The notes beneath the pieces are model-generated. The model was given only the letters and a program-made list of their open reading frames with translations. It was not told the origin of the DNA and searched no databases. A stretch of 37,723 nucleotides of DNA from Arthrobacter glacialis (GTDB lineage Bacteria > Actinomycetota > Actinomycetes > Actinomycetales > Micrococcaceae): assembly GCF_002909445.1 (NCBI RefSeq), contig NZ_PPXC01000024.1:1-37723 (forward strand), given 5' to 3'. Shown in pieces: positions 31,387-37,723 of the stretch; the first letter of the stretch is position 1; every line of letters starts with the position of its first letter. Both the position numbers and the translations under genes were made by a program.

Positions 31387-33546
31387 GTGACACCTCTCTT
31401 TGATACAGTCCTGGTGGCCAACCGCGGAGAAATTGCCTGCCGCGTGATCCGTTCCCTGCGCAGCCTGGGCATCCGCTCGGTGGCTGTTTATTCCGAGCCC
31501 GACGCCGGAGCCCGCCACGTGCGCGAGGCCGACGCCGCCCTGTGCATCGGGCCCGCAGCGGCGTCGGAAAGCTACCTGAACATCGACGCCGTCGTGGCTG
31601 CGTGCCGCGCATCCGGCGCCCAGGCAGTCCACCCCGGCTATGGGTTCCTGTCCGAGAACCTGGCGTTTGCGCAGGCGCTCGCAGCGGCCGGCGTCACGTT
31701 CATCGGCCCCAACGTTGAAGCTTTGAACGTGATGGGCGACAAAATCCGCTCCAAAAACCATGTCTCCGCCGCAGGTGTTCCCGTGGTGCCGGGGATTTCC
31801 AAGCCCGGGCTCACGGATGCTGAGCTGATTGCTGCTGCGGAGCGGATTGGCTATCCGCTGCTCATCAAACCTTCGGCTGGCGGCGGCGGCAAGGGCATGC
31901 ACAGCGTGTTCAGCCACGAGGATCTGCCCGCAGCTCTGGCCACCGCCCGCCGGGTTGCGGCCAGCGCGTTTGGTGATGACACCTTGTTCCTGGAGCGTCT
32001 GGTGGCCAATCCCCGGCACATTGAGGTGCAAATTCTCGCGGACACCTTCGGCAACGTGGTGCACCTGGGCGAGCGCGAGTGTTCCCTGCAGCGCCGCCAC
32101 CAAAAGGTTATTGAGGAAGCGCCGTCGCCCCTGCTGGAATCCCTGGACGACGGCGGTGCCACGCGAGACCGCATCGGCGCCGCGGCCTGCGCTGCGGCTG
32201 CCAGTGTGAACTACACAGGGGCCGGCACCGTGGAGTTTTTAGTCTCGGATGACCGTCCGGACGAATTCTTCTTCATGGAGATGAACACCCGCCTGCAGGT
32301 GGAACACCCGGTGACCGAAATGGTGGCCCGGGTGGAGGGGGAGCCCCTGGACTTGGTGGCCTGGCAGCTGCGCATAGCCGCCGGGGAGCGGCTCACCTTC
32401 ACCCAGGAGTCAGTGACACTTGTGGGCCATGCCGTGGAGGCAAGGATCTACGCCGAAAACCCCGCCCAGGGATTCCTGCCGTCGGCCGGGACTGTGGCAG
32501 CACTGGATGAATCTGTCGCTTTGCGGGACGGGGTTCGCGTTGACAGCTCCCTGCTGCCCGGACTGGAGATTTTATCAAACTACGATCCCATGCTCTCCAA
32601 GGTCATCGCGTGGGGTACGGACAGAGCCCAGGCACTTGACCGCCTGGATGCCGCCTTGCGGGACTATGTGGTGTTGGGGGTGTCCACCAACGTGGAGTAT
32701 CTGCGCCTGCTCCTGGCAGACCCTGACGTCCGGGCCGGGCGCCTCGACACCACCTTGATCGAGCGGAAACTGCCGGACATGGCCTTCCGGGCCCTAGACG
32801 CCAGCGACTACGCCGCCGCGGCCCTGTTTGTCCGTATTCCGGAGGCCCCGGCTGCGGACCGGCATTCCCTCGGCGGCTATCCGACGCGTCGGCCGCGGGC
32901 GGCCTTTGGCGTCTCCTTTACGCCGACTACGGAAACGCCGGCTCCTCCGCCGGGGCGTCCGCCGGGAGGTCCATGGGGCCGCGGCGACGGGTGGCGGCTG
33001 GGCGATCCGGCACCGTGGCGCATGGCCTTCGCCGGCCCCGGGCGCACAGGGGTGGTGACGGTCAGCGGCAGCCAGAGCGGCGGCGGCACTGATGGGTCCG
33101 GCGTCGTACATGTCAGTGGACTGGGAGAGCAGCCGCAGGAGGTGCGCGGCGACGAACGCGACTACCAGCTGGCCACGGACGGCCATGAGGTGTTTCTAGG
33201 CAGCGGCGGGTGGGGTGCGGCCATGGAACTGCTGGACCGCGATCAGGCCGTGGCACGCATGCTGGCCAGCCTGGAACGTGAGGACGCCGCAGCCGATCCG
33301 CACGTACGCAGCCCCATGCCCGGCACCGTGACTGTCCTGAACGTCAGTACTGGGGACCGGGTGGCGGCCGGCGCCGTGCTGCTCGGCGTGGAGGCCATGA
33401 AGATGGAACACCAGCTGGTGGCAGCCATCGCCGGCACAGCCCACATCAGTGTGGCCGTGGGGGCGCTGGTGAAAGCCAATCAAATTGTGGCCACAGTGAT
33501 CCCCGACGAACCGCTTGCAACTACACCCAGCCCTGAAGGGGAATAA
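31387..33546 (+). CDS. accA1: Acyl-CoA carboxylase alpha subunit (biotin carboxylase-BCCP)
   Basis: About 719 residues from the GTG at 31387. The biotin-carboxylase domain starts [20 protein letters not shown], with the ATP-grasp glycine loop at K161 ([12 protein letters not shown]) and [14 protein letters not shown]. The biotinylated lysine is K672 in [10 protein letters not shown] of the C-terminal BCCP domain. Between them at about residues 505-560 is a Pro/Gly-rich stretch ([18 protein letters not shown]), making this a little longer than the usual 650-670. It loads CO2 on biotin using ATP, for the AccD1 step. Confidence 0.93.
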   Translation: MTPLFDTVLVANRGEIACRVIRSLRSLGIRSVAVYSEPDAGARHVREADAALCIGPAAASESYLNIDAVVAACRASGAQAVHPGYGFLSENLAFAQALAAAGVTFIGPNVEALNVMGDKIRSKNHVSAAGVPVVPGISKPGLTDAELIAAAERIGYPLLIKPSAGGGGKGMHSVFSHEDLPAALATARRVAASAFGDDTLFLERLVANPRHIEVQILADTFGNVVHLGERECSLQRRHQKVIEEAPSPLLESLDDGGATRDRIGAAACAAAASVNYTGAGTVEFLVSDDRPDEFFFMEMNTRLQVEHPVTEMVARVEGEPLDLVAWQLRIAAGERLTFTQESVTLVGHAVEARIYAENPAQGFLPSAGTVAALDESVALRDGVRVDSSLLPGLEILSNYDPMLSKVIAWGTDRAQALDRLDAALRDYVVLGVSTNVEYLRLLLADPDVRAGRLDTTLIERKLPDMAFRALDASDYAAAALFVRIPEAPAADRHSLGGYPTRRPRAAFGVSFTPTTETPAPPPGRPPGGPWGRGDGWRLGDPAPWRMAFAGPGRTGVVTVSGSQSGGGTDGSGVVHVSGLGEQPQEVRGDERDYQLATDGHEVFLGSGGWGAAMELLDRDQAVARMLASLEREDAAADPHVRSPMPGTVTVLNVSTGDRVAAGAVLLGVEAMKMEHQLVAAIAGTAHISVAVGALVKANQIVATVIPDEPLATTPSPEGE

Positions 33547-33547
33547 C

Positions 33548-34711
33548 GTGCCAAATTTTGAGCTCAATGACGAGCACCAGGACCTCAGTGACATGGTCAG
33601 GGACTTCGCCGACAATGAGGTGGCCCCCGTGGCTGCCAAACACGACGAGGACCATTCCTTCCCCTATGAAGTGGTGGCCAAGATGGGGGAGCTGGGACTC
33701 TTTGGCCTGCCGTTCCCGGAAGAGTTCGGCGGCATGGGCGGGGACTACTTTGCCCTTGCCCTGGCTCTGGAGCAGCTGGGGAGGGTGGACCAGTCGGTGG
33801 CCATCACGCTCGAAGCTGGTGTTTCGCTCGGCGCCATGCCCGTCTACCGCTTCGGCACGCAGGCACAAAAGGAGCAATGGCTGCCATCGCTCACCACAGG
33901 GACGGCGCTCGCAGGCTTTGGTTTGACCGAGCCCGACGCCGGATCGGACGCCGGGGGCACGGCCACCAAGGCGCGCCTGGAGAACGGTGAATGGGTGATC
34001 GACGGCTCCAAGCAGTTCATCACCAACTCCGGCACGTCCATCACGAAGTTCGTCACAGTCACCGCCGTGACGGGCACCGCCGAGCGCAAGGACGGTTCGG
34101 TGAAGAAGGAAATTTCCACCATCCTAGTGCCCAATGGCACGCCGGGATTCACTGTGGAGAAGCCGTACAGCAAGGTGGGCTGGAATGCCTCGGACACCCA
34201 CCCGCTGACGTTTGCCAATGCGCGGGTGCCGGAGGAGAACCTGCTGGGCGAGCGGGGCCGCGGCTACGCCAACTTCCTGTCCATTCTGGACGAGGGCAGG
34301 ATCGCCATCGCGGCCCTTGCCACGGGCAGCGCCCAGGGCTGTGTTGACGAGGCCACCCGCTACGCCAAGGAGCGCAGCGCCTTTGGCCACAACATTGGCC
34401 ACTACCAGGGCATCTCCTTCAAGATTGCCCGCATGCAGGCCCGCGCCCATCTGGCCCGGCTGGCCTATTACGACGCTGCTGCACGCATGCTTGCCGGCAA
34501 GCCCTTCAAGACGGAGGCCGCCATAGCTAAGATGACAGCAAGTGAGGCAGCCATGGACAACGCCCGGGATGCCACTCAAGTCTTTGGCGGCTACGGGTTC
34601 ATCAACGAATTCCCCGTGGCCCGCCACTACCGGGATTCCAAAATCCTGGAGATCGGGGAAGGCACCACGGAAGTCCAGCTGATGCTCATCGCCCGGGAAC
34701 TAGGTCTCTAA
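33548..34711 (+). CDS. Acyl-CoA dehydrogenase (isovaleryl-CoA-type)
   Basis: About 387 residues from the GTG at 33548, one base past the accA1 stop, with GAAGGGGAA upstream. It has the acyl-CoA dehydrogenase folds and motifs: FGLTEPDAGSDAGGTATKA for FAD/substrate, KQFITNSGT, RSAFGHNIGHYQGISFKIA, and an EIGEGTTEVQLMLIARELGL end. The mycobacterial operon has an isovaleryl-CoA dehydrogenase (FadE19) in the same place. It would oxidise isovaleryl-CoA to 3-methylcrotonyl-CoA, delivering electrons to ETF and feeding AccA1/AccD1. Confidence 0.9.
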   Translation: MPNFELNDEHQDLSDMVRDFADNEVAPVAAKHDEDHSFPYEVVAKMGELGLFGLPFPEEFGGMGGDYFALALALEQLGRVDQSVAITLEAGVSLGAMPVYRFGTQAQKEQWLPSLTTGTALAGFGLTEPDAGSDAGGTATKARLENGEWVIDGSKQFITNSGTSITKFVTVTAVTGTAERKDGSVKKEISTILVPNGTPGFTVEKPYSKVGWNASDTHPLTFANARVPEENLLGERGRGYANFLSILDEGRIAIAALATGSAQGCVDEATRYAKERSAFGHNIGHYQGISFKIARMQARAHLARLAYYDAAARMLAGKPFKTEAAIAKMTASEAAMDNARDATQVFGGYGFINEFPVARHYRDSKILEIGEGTTEVQLMLIARELGL

Positions 34712-34733
34712 ACTGCAGGAAAGGTAGCTTCCC

Positions 34734-35507
34734 ATGATCAACAAAGTAGTTGCATCCCCGGCCGCGGCCATCCACGACATCCACAACGGTGCATCTCTGG
34801 CCGTGGGCGGTTTTGGGCTGTGCGGTATCCCGGTGGCACTCATCGCAGCCCTGCACAGTGCCGGGACGTCCGGGCTGGAAACCATCTCCAACAATTGCGG
34901 CGTGGACGACTGGGGTCTGGGCATCCTGCTCCGCGACGGTCGCATCCGGCGCACCATTTCCTCTTATGTGGGGGAGAACAAGGAGTTCGCCCGGCAATTT
35001 TTGGCCGGGGAACTGGAAGTTGAACTCACCCCGCAAGGCACGCTGGCCGAGAAGCTCCGGGCAGGCGGCGCCGGCATCCCGGCGTTCTACACTGCGGCCG
35101 GGGTGGGAACCCAAGTCAGCGAGGGTGGTTTGCCGCGCAAGTACGACGGCGCCGGCGGAGTCGCCATTGCTTCGCCACCCAAGGAGGTGCGCACCTTCAG
35201 GGACGCCGAGTTTGTCCTGGAGGAATCCCTGACCCCGGACTTCGCGCTGGTGCACGCGTGGAAGGGCGACCGCCACGGCAACCTGGCCTTCCATGCAACA
35301 GCCATGAACTTCAACCCGCTCTGCGCCATGGCAGGTCGCATCACCATCGCCGAGGTTGAGGAACTCGTGGAACCCGGCGAGCTGGACCCCGAACACGTGC
35401 ACGTCCCCGGCATCTTCGTCCAACGCGTAGTCCACGTCCCGGCAGGCACCCCGGGCAGCGAGAAGCGCATCGAAAAACGGACCGTTTCAAGCGGACAGGA
35501 GGCATGA
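34734..35507 (+). CDS. scoA: 3-oxoacid CoA-transferase subunit A
   Basis: 257 residues with the N-terminal [19 protein letters not shown], the CoA-binding GGFG loop, and [16 protein letters not shown], typical of SCOT alpha subunits. With ScoB it moves CoA between succinyl-CoA and a 3-oxoacid such as acetoacetate, the last product of leucine breakdown. AGGAAAGG precedes the ATG at 34734. The stop overlaps the ScoB start region. Confidence 0.94.
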   Translation: MINKVVASPAAAIHDIHNGASLAVGGFGLCGIPVALIAALHSAGTSGLETISNNCGVDDWGLGILLRDGRIRRTISSYVGENKEFARQFLAGELEVELTPQGTLAEKLRAGGAGIPAFYTAAGVGTQVSEGGLPRKYDGAGGVAIASPPKEVRTFRDAEFVLEESLTPDFALVHAWKGDRHGNLAFHATAMNFNPLCAMAGRITIAEVEELVEPGELDPEHVHVPGIFVQRVVHVPAGTPGSEKRIEKRTVSSGQEA

Positions 35508-35509
35508 CC

Positions 35510-36163
35510 ATGGCACTTTCGCGCAATGAGCTCGCTGCCCGGGTGGCACAGGAACTTCACAACGGGCAGTACGTGAACTTGGGGATTGGCATGCCCACGC
35601 TGATACCGAACTTCATCCCTGCGGGAGTGGAGGTGGTGCTGCACTCGGAGAACGGGATACTGGGCACGGGCCCCTATCCTGCCGAAGCCGACGTCGACCC
35701 CGACCTGATCAATGCCGGCAAGGAGACAGTGACCGTGAACAAGGGGGCTGCCTTCTTCGACTCGGCGCTTTCTTTTGGGATGGTGCGCGGGGGGCACGTC
35801 GATGTGGCCGTGCTGGGTGCCATGCAGGTTGCCGAGAATGGCGACCTCGCCAACTGGATGATTCCGGGCAAGATGGTCAAGGGCATGGGTGGGGCCATGG
35901 ATCTGGTGTTTGGAGCCAAGAAACTGATCGTCATGATGGAACACGTGGACAGGGACGGCAACCCAAAGATCCTGCGGGAGTGTACGCTGCCGTTGACAGG
36001 GAAACGCTGCGTTGACCTCATCGTCACCGATCTGGCCGTCATTGAGGTGACACCGGACGGGCTGGTGCTCAAGGAATTGGCACCCGAGGTCAGTGTGGCC
36101 GAGATTGTGGCGGCCACGGGTGCGCCACTGAATGTGGAGATGCATGATGTGGACAATGTATGA
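35510..36163 (+). CDS. scoB: 3-oxoacid CoA-transferase subunit B
   Basis: 217 residues from the ATG at 35510, seven bases past AGGAGG; the ATG at 35504 overlaps that site and is less likely. [16 protein letters not shown] and the catalytic-glutamate loop [11 protein letters not shown] (E47) are diagnostic. It completes the ScoAB enzyme, which activates acetoacetate or, in some relatives, itaconate. The stop overlaps the MaoC start by four bases (ATGA). Confidence 0.95.
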   Translation: MALSRNELAARVAQELHNGQYVNLGIGMPTLIPNFIPAGVEVVLHSENGILGTGPYPAEADVDPDLINAGKETVTVNKGAAFFDSALSFGMVRGGHVDVAVLGAMQVAENGDLANWMIPGKMVKGMGGAMDLVFGAKKLIVMMEHVDRDGNPKILRECTLPLTGKRCVDLIVTDLAVIEVTPDGLVLKELAPEVSVAEIVAATGAPLNVEMHDVDNV

Positions 36164-36669
36164 ATGAGGGTCACGCAGGATTCCCGCGCGCACAAGCCCC
36201 GGCAGTGGTCACCCAGCGGGGGCTGTACTTTGAAGAACTTTCAGTCGGCACTGTTTACCAGCACAGGCCCGGGCGCACCATGACGGAAACGGACAACGTC
36301 CTTTTCACCACCATGACCATGAACACCCAGGGCCTGCACCTGGATGCGGCATGGAGCGCCGGGCAACCCTTTGGCCAGCGCCTCATGAACTCCATGTTCA
36401 CCCTGGCCACCATGGTGGGCCAATCCGTGGCCCAGCTGACCCAGGGCACAATAGTGGCACAGCTGGGTATGAACGACATCTCTTTCCCACACCCGCTCTT
36501 CCATGGGGACACCCTGTACACGGAGACTGTGGTGACTGAAAAACGGCTCTCAGCCTCACGGCCCGGCCAAGGTATTGTGACAATGGAACACACCGGACGG
36601 AACCAATCCGGCGTCGTGGTCGGAATTGCCAGCAGGACAGCACTGTTCCTGCTGATGCCCACGCACTAG
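36160..36669 (+). CDS. MaoC-like (R)-specific enoyl-CoA hydratase
   Basis: 169 residues of the hot-dog fold. The hydratase motif reads TETDNVLF then MNTQGLHLD (D45 and H60), as in mesaconyl/itaconyl-CoA hydratases; [20 protein letters not shown] follows. In M. tuberculosis the matching gene next to the CitE lyase is reported to hydrate 3-methylglutaconyl-CoA or itaconyl-CoA. It replaces the crotonase-type hydratase of the classic leucine path. The ATG overlaps the ScoB stop, and 41 bases separate it from the lyase gene. Confidence 0.88.
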   Translation: MNEGHAGFPRAQAPAVVTQRGLYFEELSVGTVYQHRPGRTMTETDNVLFTTMTMNTQGLHLDAAWSAGQPFGQRLMNSMFTLATMVGQSVAQLTQGTIVAQLGMNDISFPHPLFHGDTLYTETVVTEKRLSASRPGQGIVTMEHTGRNQSGVVVGIASRTALFLLMPTH

Positions 36670-36710
36670 CCAGCCCCGGTGACAGCCTAGAGAAGGAGCC
36701 CACCATTTCC

Positions 36711-37538
36711 GTGCGCAAAGAATTCACCATGGGACCGGCGCTACTCTTCGCCCCGGCGGACAGGCCCGAGAGATTCGCCAAGGCCGCTGACCGGGCCGAC
36801 GCCGTCATTCTGGACCTGGAAGATGCCGTGGCGCCCGCGGCCAAGGCCCATGCCCGCCAGAACCTGGCTACCAGCGGGCTGGACCCGGCAACCACCATGG
36901 TGCGCATCAATGCCCTGGATACGGAGGAAAGCCGGCTGGACTTGGCGGCCTTGGCACTGGGCAACTTCAACACCATCATGGTGGCCAAATCATCGCGTCC
37001 CGAAGCCATCGCTGCGCTCGCAGACTACAACGTGGTGGTCCTGTGTGAGACTGCCGCGGGCATTCTCGCGGCACCGGCACTGGCGGAACTGCCCAATGTT
37101 GTGGCCCTGATGTGGGGCGCGGAGGATCTGGTGGCTTCCTTGGGCGGGACATCCAGCCGCTTCGCGTCCGGGCCGCGCGCAGGGGCGTACCGGGCGGTGG
37201 CAACTCAGGCACGCTCTCAGCTGCTCCTTGCGGCGGGCGCTTTTGGAAAGGTTGCGATCGATTCCATTTACGCCGACTTTGCCGACCTGGACGGTCTGGC
37301 GGCTGAGTCAGAGGACGCGGTTGCCAGCGGCTTTGGTGCCAAGGCCTGCATCCACCCGTCCCAGGTTGCGGTGGTTCGTGCTGCCTACCGGCCCGATCCG
37401 GCGGACGTTGCCGCGGCGCAGGAACTTTTGGCTGCTGCCCGCGCCGCCGGAACCGGTGTTTTTGCCTTCAACGGCCAGATGGTGGACGGCCCCATTTTGC
37501 TGCACGCCCAGCAGACTCTGCGCCGCGCCGGCCTCTAA
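36711..37538 (+). CDS. citE: CitE-like beta-hydroxyacyl-CoA lyase
   Basis: 275 residues from the GTG at 36711. The CitE TIM-barrel motifs are LFAPADRPERFAKA, ILDLEDAV (D35, E37, D38), MVRINA (R65), E113 in LCETAAGI, WGAEDL with D139, and AKACIHPSQ. Related lyases split citramalyl-CoA or malyl-CoA; in M. tuberculosis Rv2498c, at the same operon place, cleavage of (R)-HMG-CoA and citramalyl-CoA is reported. It would give acetyl-CoA plus acetoacetate. The AAGGAG site (36693-36698) is 12 bases from this GTG; an ATT at 36705, in frame, is better spaced, and ATG 36729 is a third option. Confidence 0.88.
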   Translation: MRKEFTMGPALLFAPADRPERFAKAADRADAVILDLEDAVAPAAKAHARQNLATSGLDPATTMVRINALDTEESRLDLAALALGNFNTIMVAKSSRPEAIAALADYNVVVLCETAAGILAAPALAELPNVVALMWGAEDLVASLGGTSSRFASGPRAGAYRAVATQARSQLLLAAGAFGKVAIDSIYADFADLDGLAAESEDAVASGFGAKACIHPSQVAVVRAAYRPDPADVAAAQELLAAARAAGTGVFAFNGQMVDGPILLHAQQTLRRAGL

Positions 37539-37570
37539 CCCACCCAACACCCCGACGCTCGCTCACATAA

Positions 37571-37629
37571 GGGGCTTAAATACCGAACGCTCCTGCAGTA
37601 GTGGGGCTTAAATACCAAACGCTCCTGCA
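37571..37629 (+). repeat. Tandem 27-nt intergenic motif, two copies
   Basis: Units at 37571-37597 and 37603-37629 share GGGGCTTAAATACC-GAACGCTCCTGCA with one base difference, at a 32-nt period. The framework GGGGC-N8-CGAACGCTC-N2-GCA matches the copy at 82-108. A CRISPR is excluded because the spacer is only five bases and there are only two units. Confidence 0.8.
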
Positions 37630-37637
37630 CCAAAGTG

Positions 37638-37723
37638 TGAACTGGGCCCCGAAAGTTGGACTCGGTAAATTAGAGTCTACGCAGCCAGTGCCTGAGCCCG
37701 ATATTCCATTGGGCTCAGGCACT
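37638..37723 (-). mobile_element. IS3-family (IS150-group) element, right end only
   Basis: TGAACTGGGCCCCGAAAG-TTGGAC matches the terminal inverted repeat style of IS3/IS150 elements. It is followed inward by the transposase 3' end on the minus strand. The rest of the element lies outside the window. It landed a few bases from the 27-nt repeat array. The exact edge could be 37636 or 37638. Confidence 0.75.
37677..37723 (-). CDS. IS3-family transposase OrfB, C-terminal end (partial)
   Basis: The minus-strand frame ends CLSPMEYRAQALAA then TAG at 37677-37679. Endings of the LSP-x-EYR type are typical of the IS3/IS150 integrase subunit. Only the last 14 or so codons are inside the window. The transposase would be a DDE integrase acting with a frameshifted OrfA. 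Confidence 0.8.
   Translation of the reverse strand, partial: CLSPMEYRAQALAA

Noticed and set aside
37571-37629. Two near-identical 27-nt units that might be a CRISPR fragment
   Set aside because: The gap between units is only five bases, there are only two units, and no cas genes are near.
37687-37723. Hairpin at the window end as a transcription terminator
   Set aside because: It lies within the transposase coding end, before the stop, and has no T-run in either direction.

Overview
This GC-rich window looks like chromosome of an actinobacterium of the Micrococcaceae, Arthrobacter-like. The grounds are the rpsB-tsf-pyrH-frr-cdsA core block, an rpsB with a long Ala/Glu-rich tail, many GTG starts, DUF4383, SPW and DivIVA-type proteins, and an acyl-CoA carboxylase/CoA-transferase/CitE operon laid out as in mycobacteria. 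Genus and species cannot be fixed by eye. Family assignments are recognition from sequence; no database search was run.

Layout. 1-5.4 kb: a Bcr/CflA-type exporter (minus), then a co-directional membrane/envelope group (holin-like plus DUF3618 fusion, CDP-alcohol phosphatidyltransferase, DMT-family transporter, GT4 glycosyltransferase). 5.4-7.6 kb: a CAU-anticodon tRNA with terminator, an acyl-CoA dehydrogenase with its own candidate operator, and a convergent secreted M23 peptidase. 7.9-13.5 kb: the translation/lipid core block rpsB, tsf, pyrH, frr, cdsA, followed by a DivIVA-repeat protein. 13.6-19.7 kb: a six-gene carboxylate-uptake locus in which a LytS/LytTR two-component pair sits between two divergent sodium:solute symporters, each next to a small membrane partner. 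19.9-21.1 kb: two membrane proteins. 21.2-25.4 kb: an Lrp/AsnC regulator divergent from a branched-chain 2-oxoacid dehydrogenase operon (E1 alpha, E1 beta, E2; no E3 here). 25.5-29.1 kb: an SPW protein, a membrane protein with a possible short upstream ORF, and a NarL/HK_3 two-component pair. 29.1-37.5 kb: a TetR regulator divergent from a seven-gene leucine/itaconate-type operon (AccD1, AccA1, acyl-CoA dehydrogenase, ScoA, ScoB, MaoC hydratase, CitE-like lyase). 37.6 kb to the end: tandem 27-nt repeats and the edge of an IS3-family element.

How the genes fit. The bkd operon would feed isovaleryl-CoA to the 29.7-37.5 kb operon. There the dehydrogenase, biotin carboxylase, MaoC hydratase and CitE-like lyase together make a full route to acetyl-CoA and acetoacetate, with ScoAB activating the acetoacetate. 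No classical HMG-CoA lyase or crotonase-type hydratase is needed. The symporter locus would supply acetate or pyruvate-type acids under LytSR control.

The most unusual signals are non-coding. There are two 72-nt long-armed palindromes, each between convergent genes, one of which supplies a stop codon. A hairpin repeat begins right after stop codons in three places. A 27-nt motif lies at both ends of the window. A REP-like inverted repeat is embedded in the E2 linker. No CRISPR array, prophage or obvious defence system is present.
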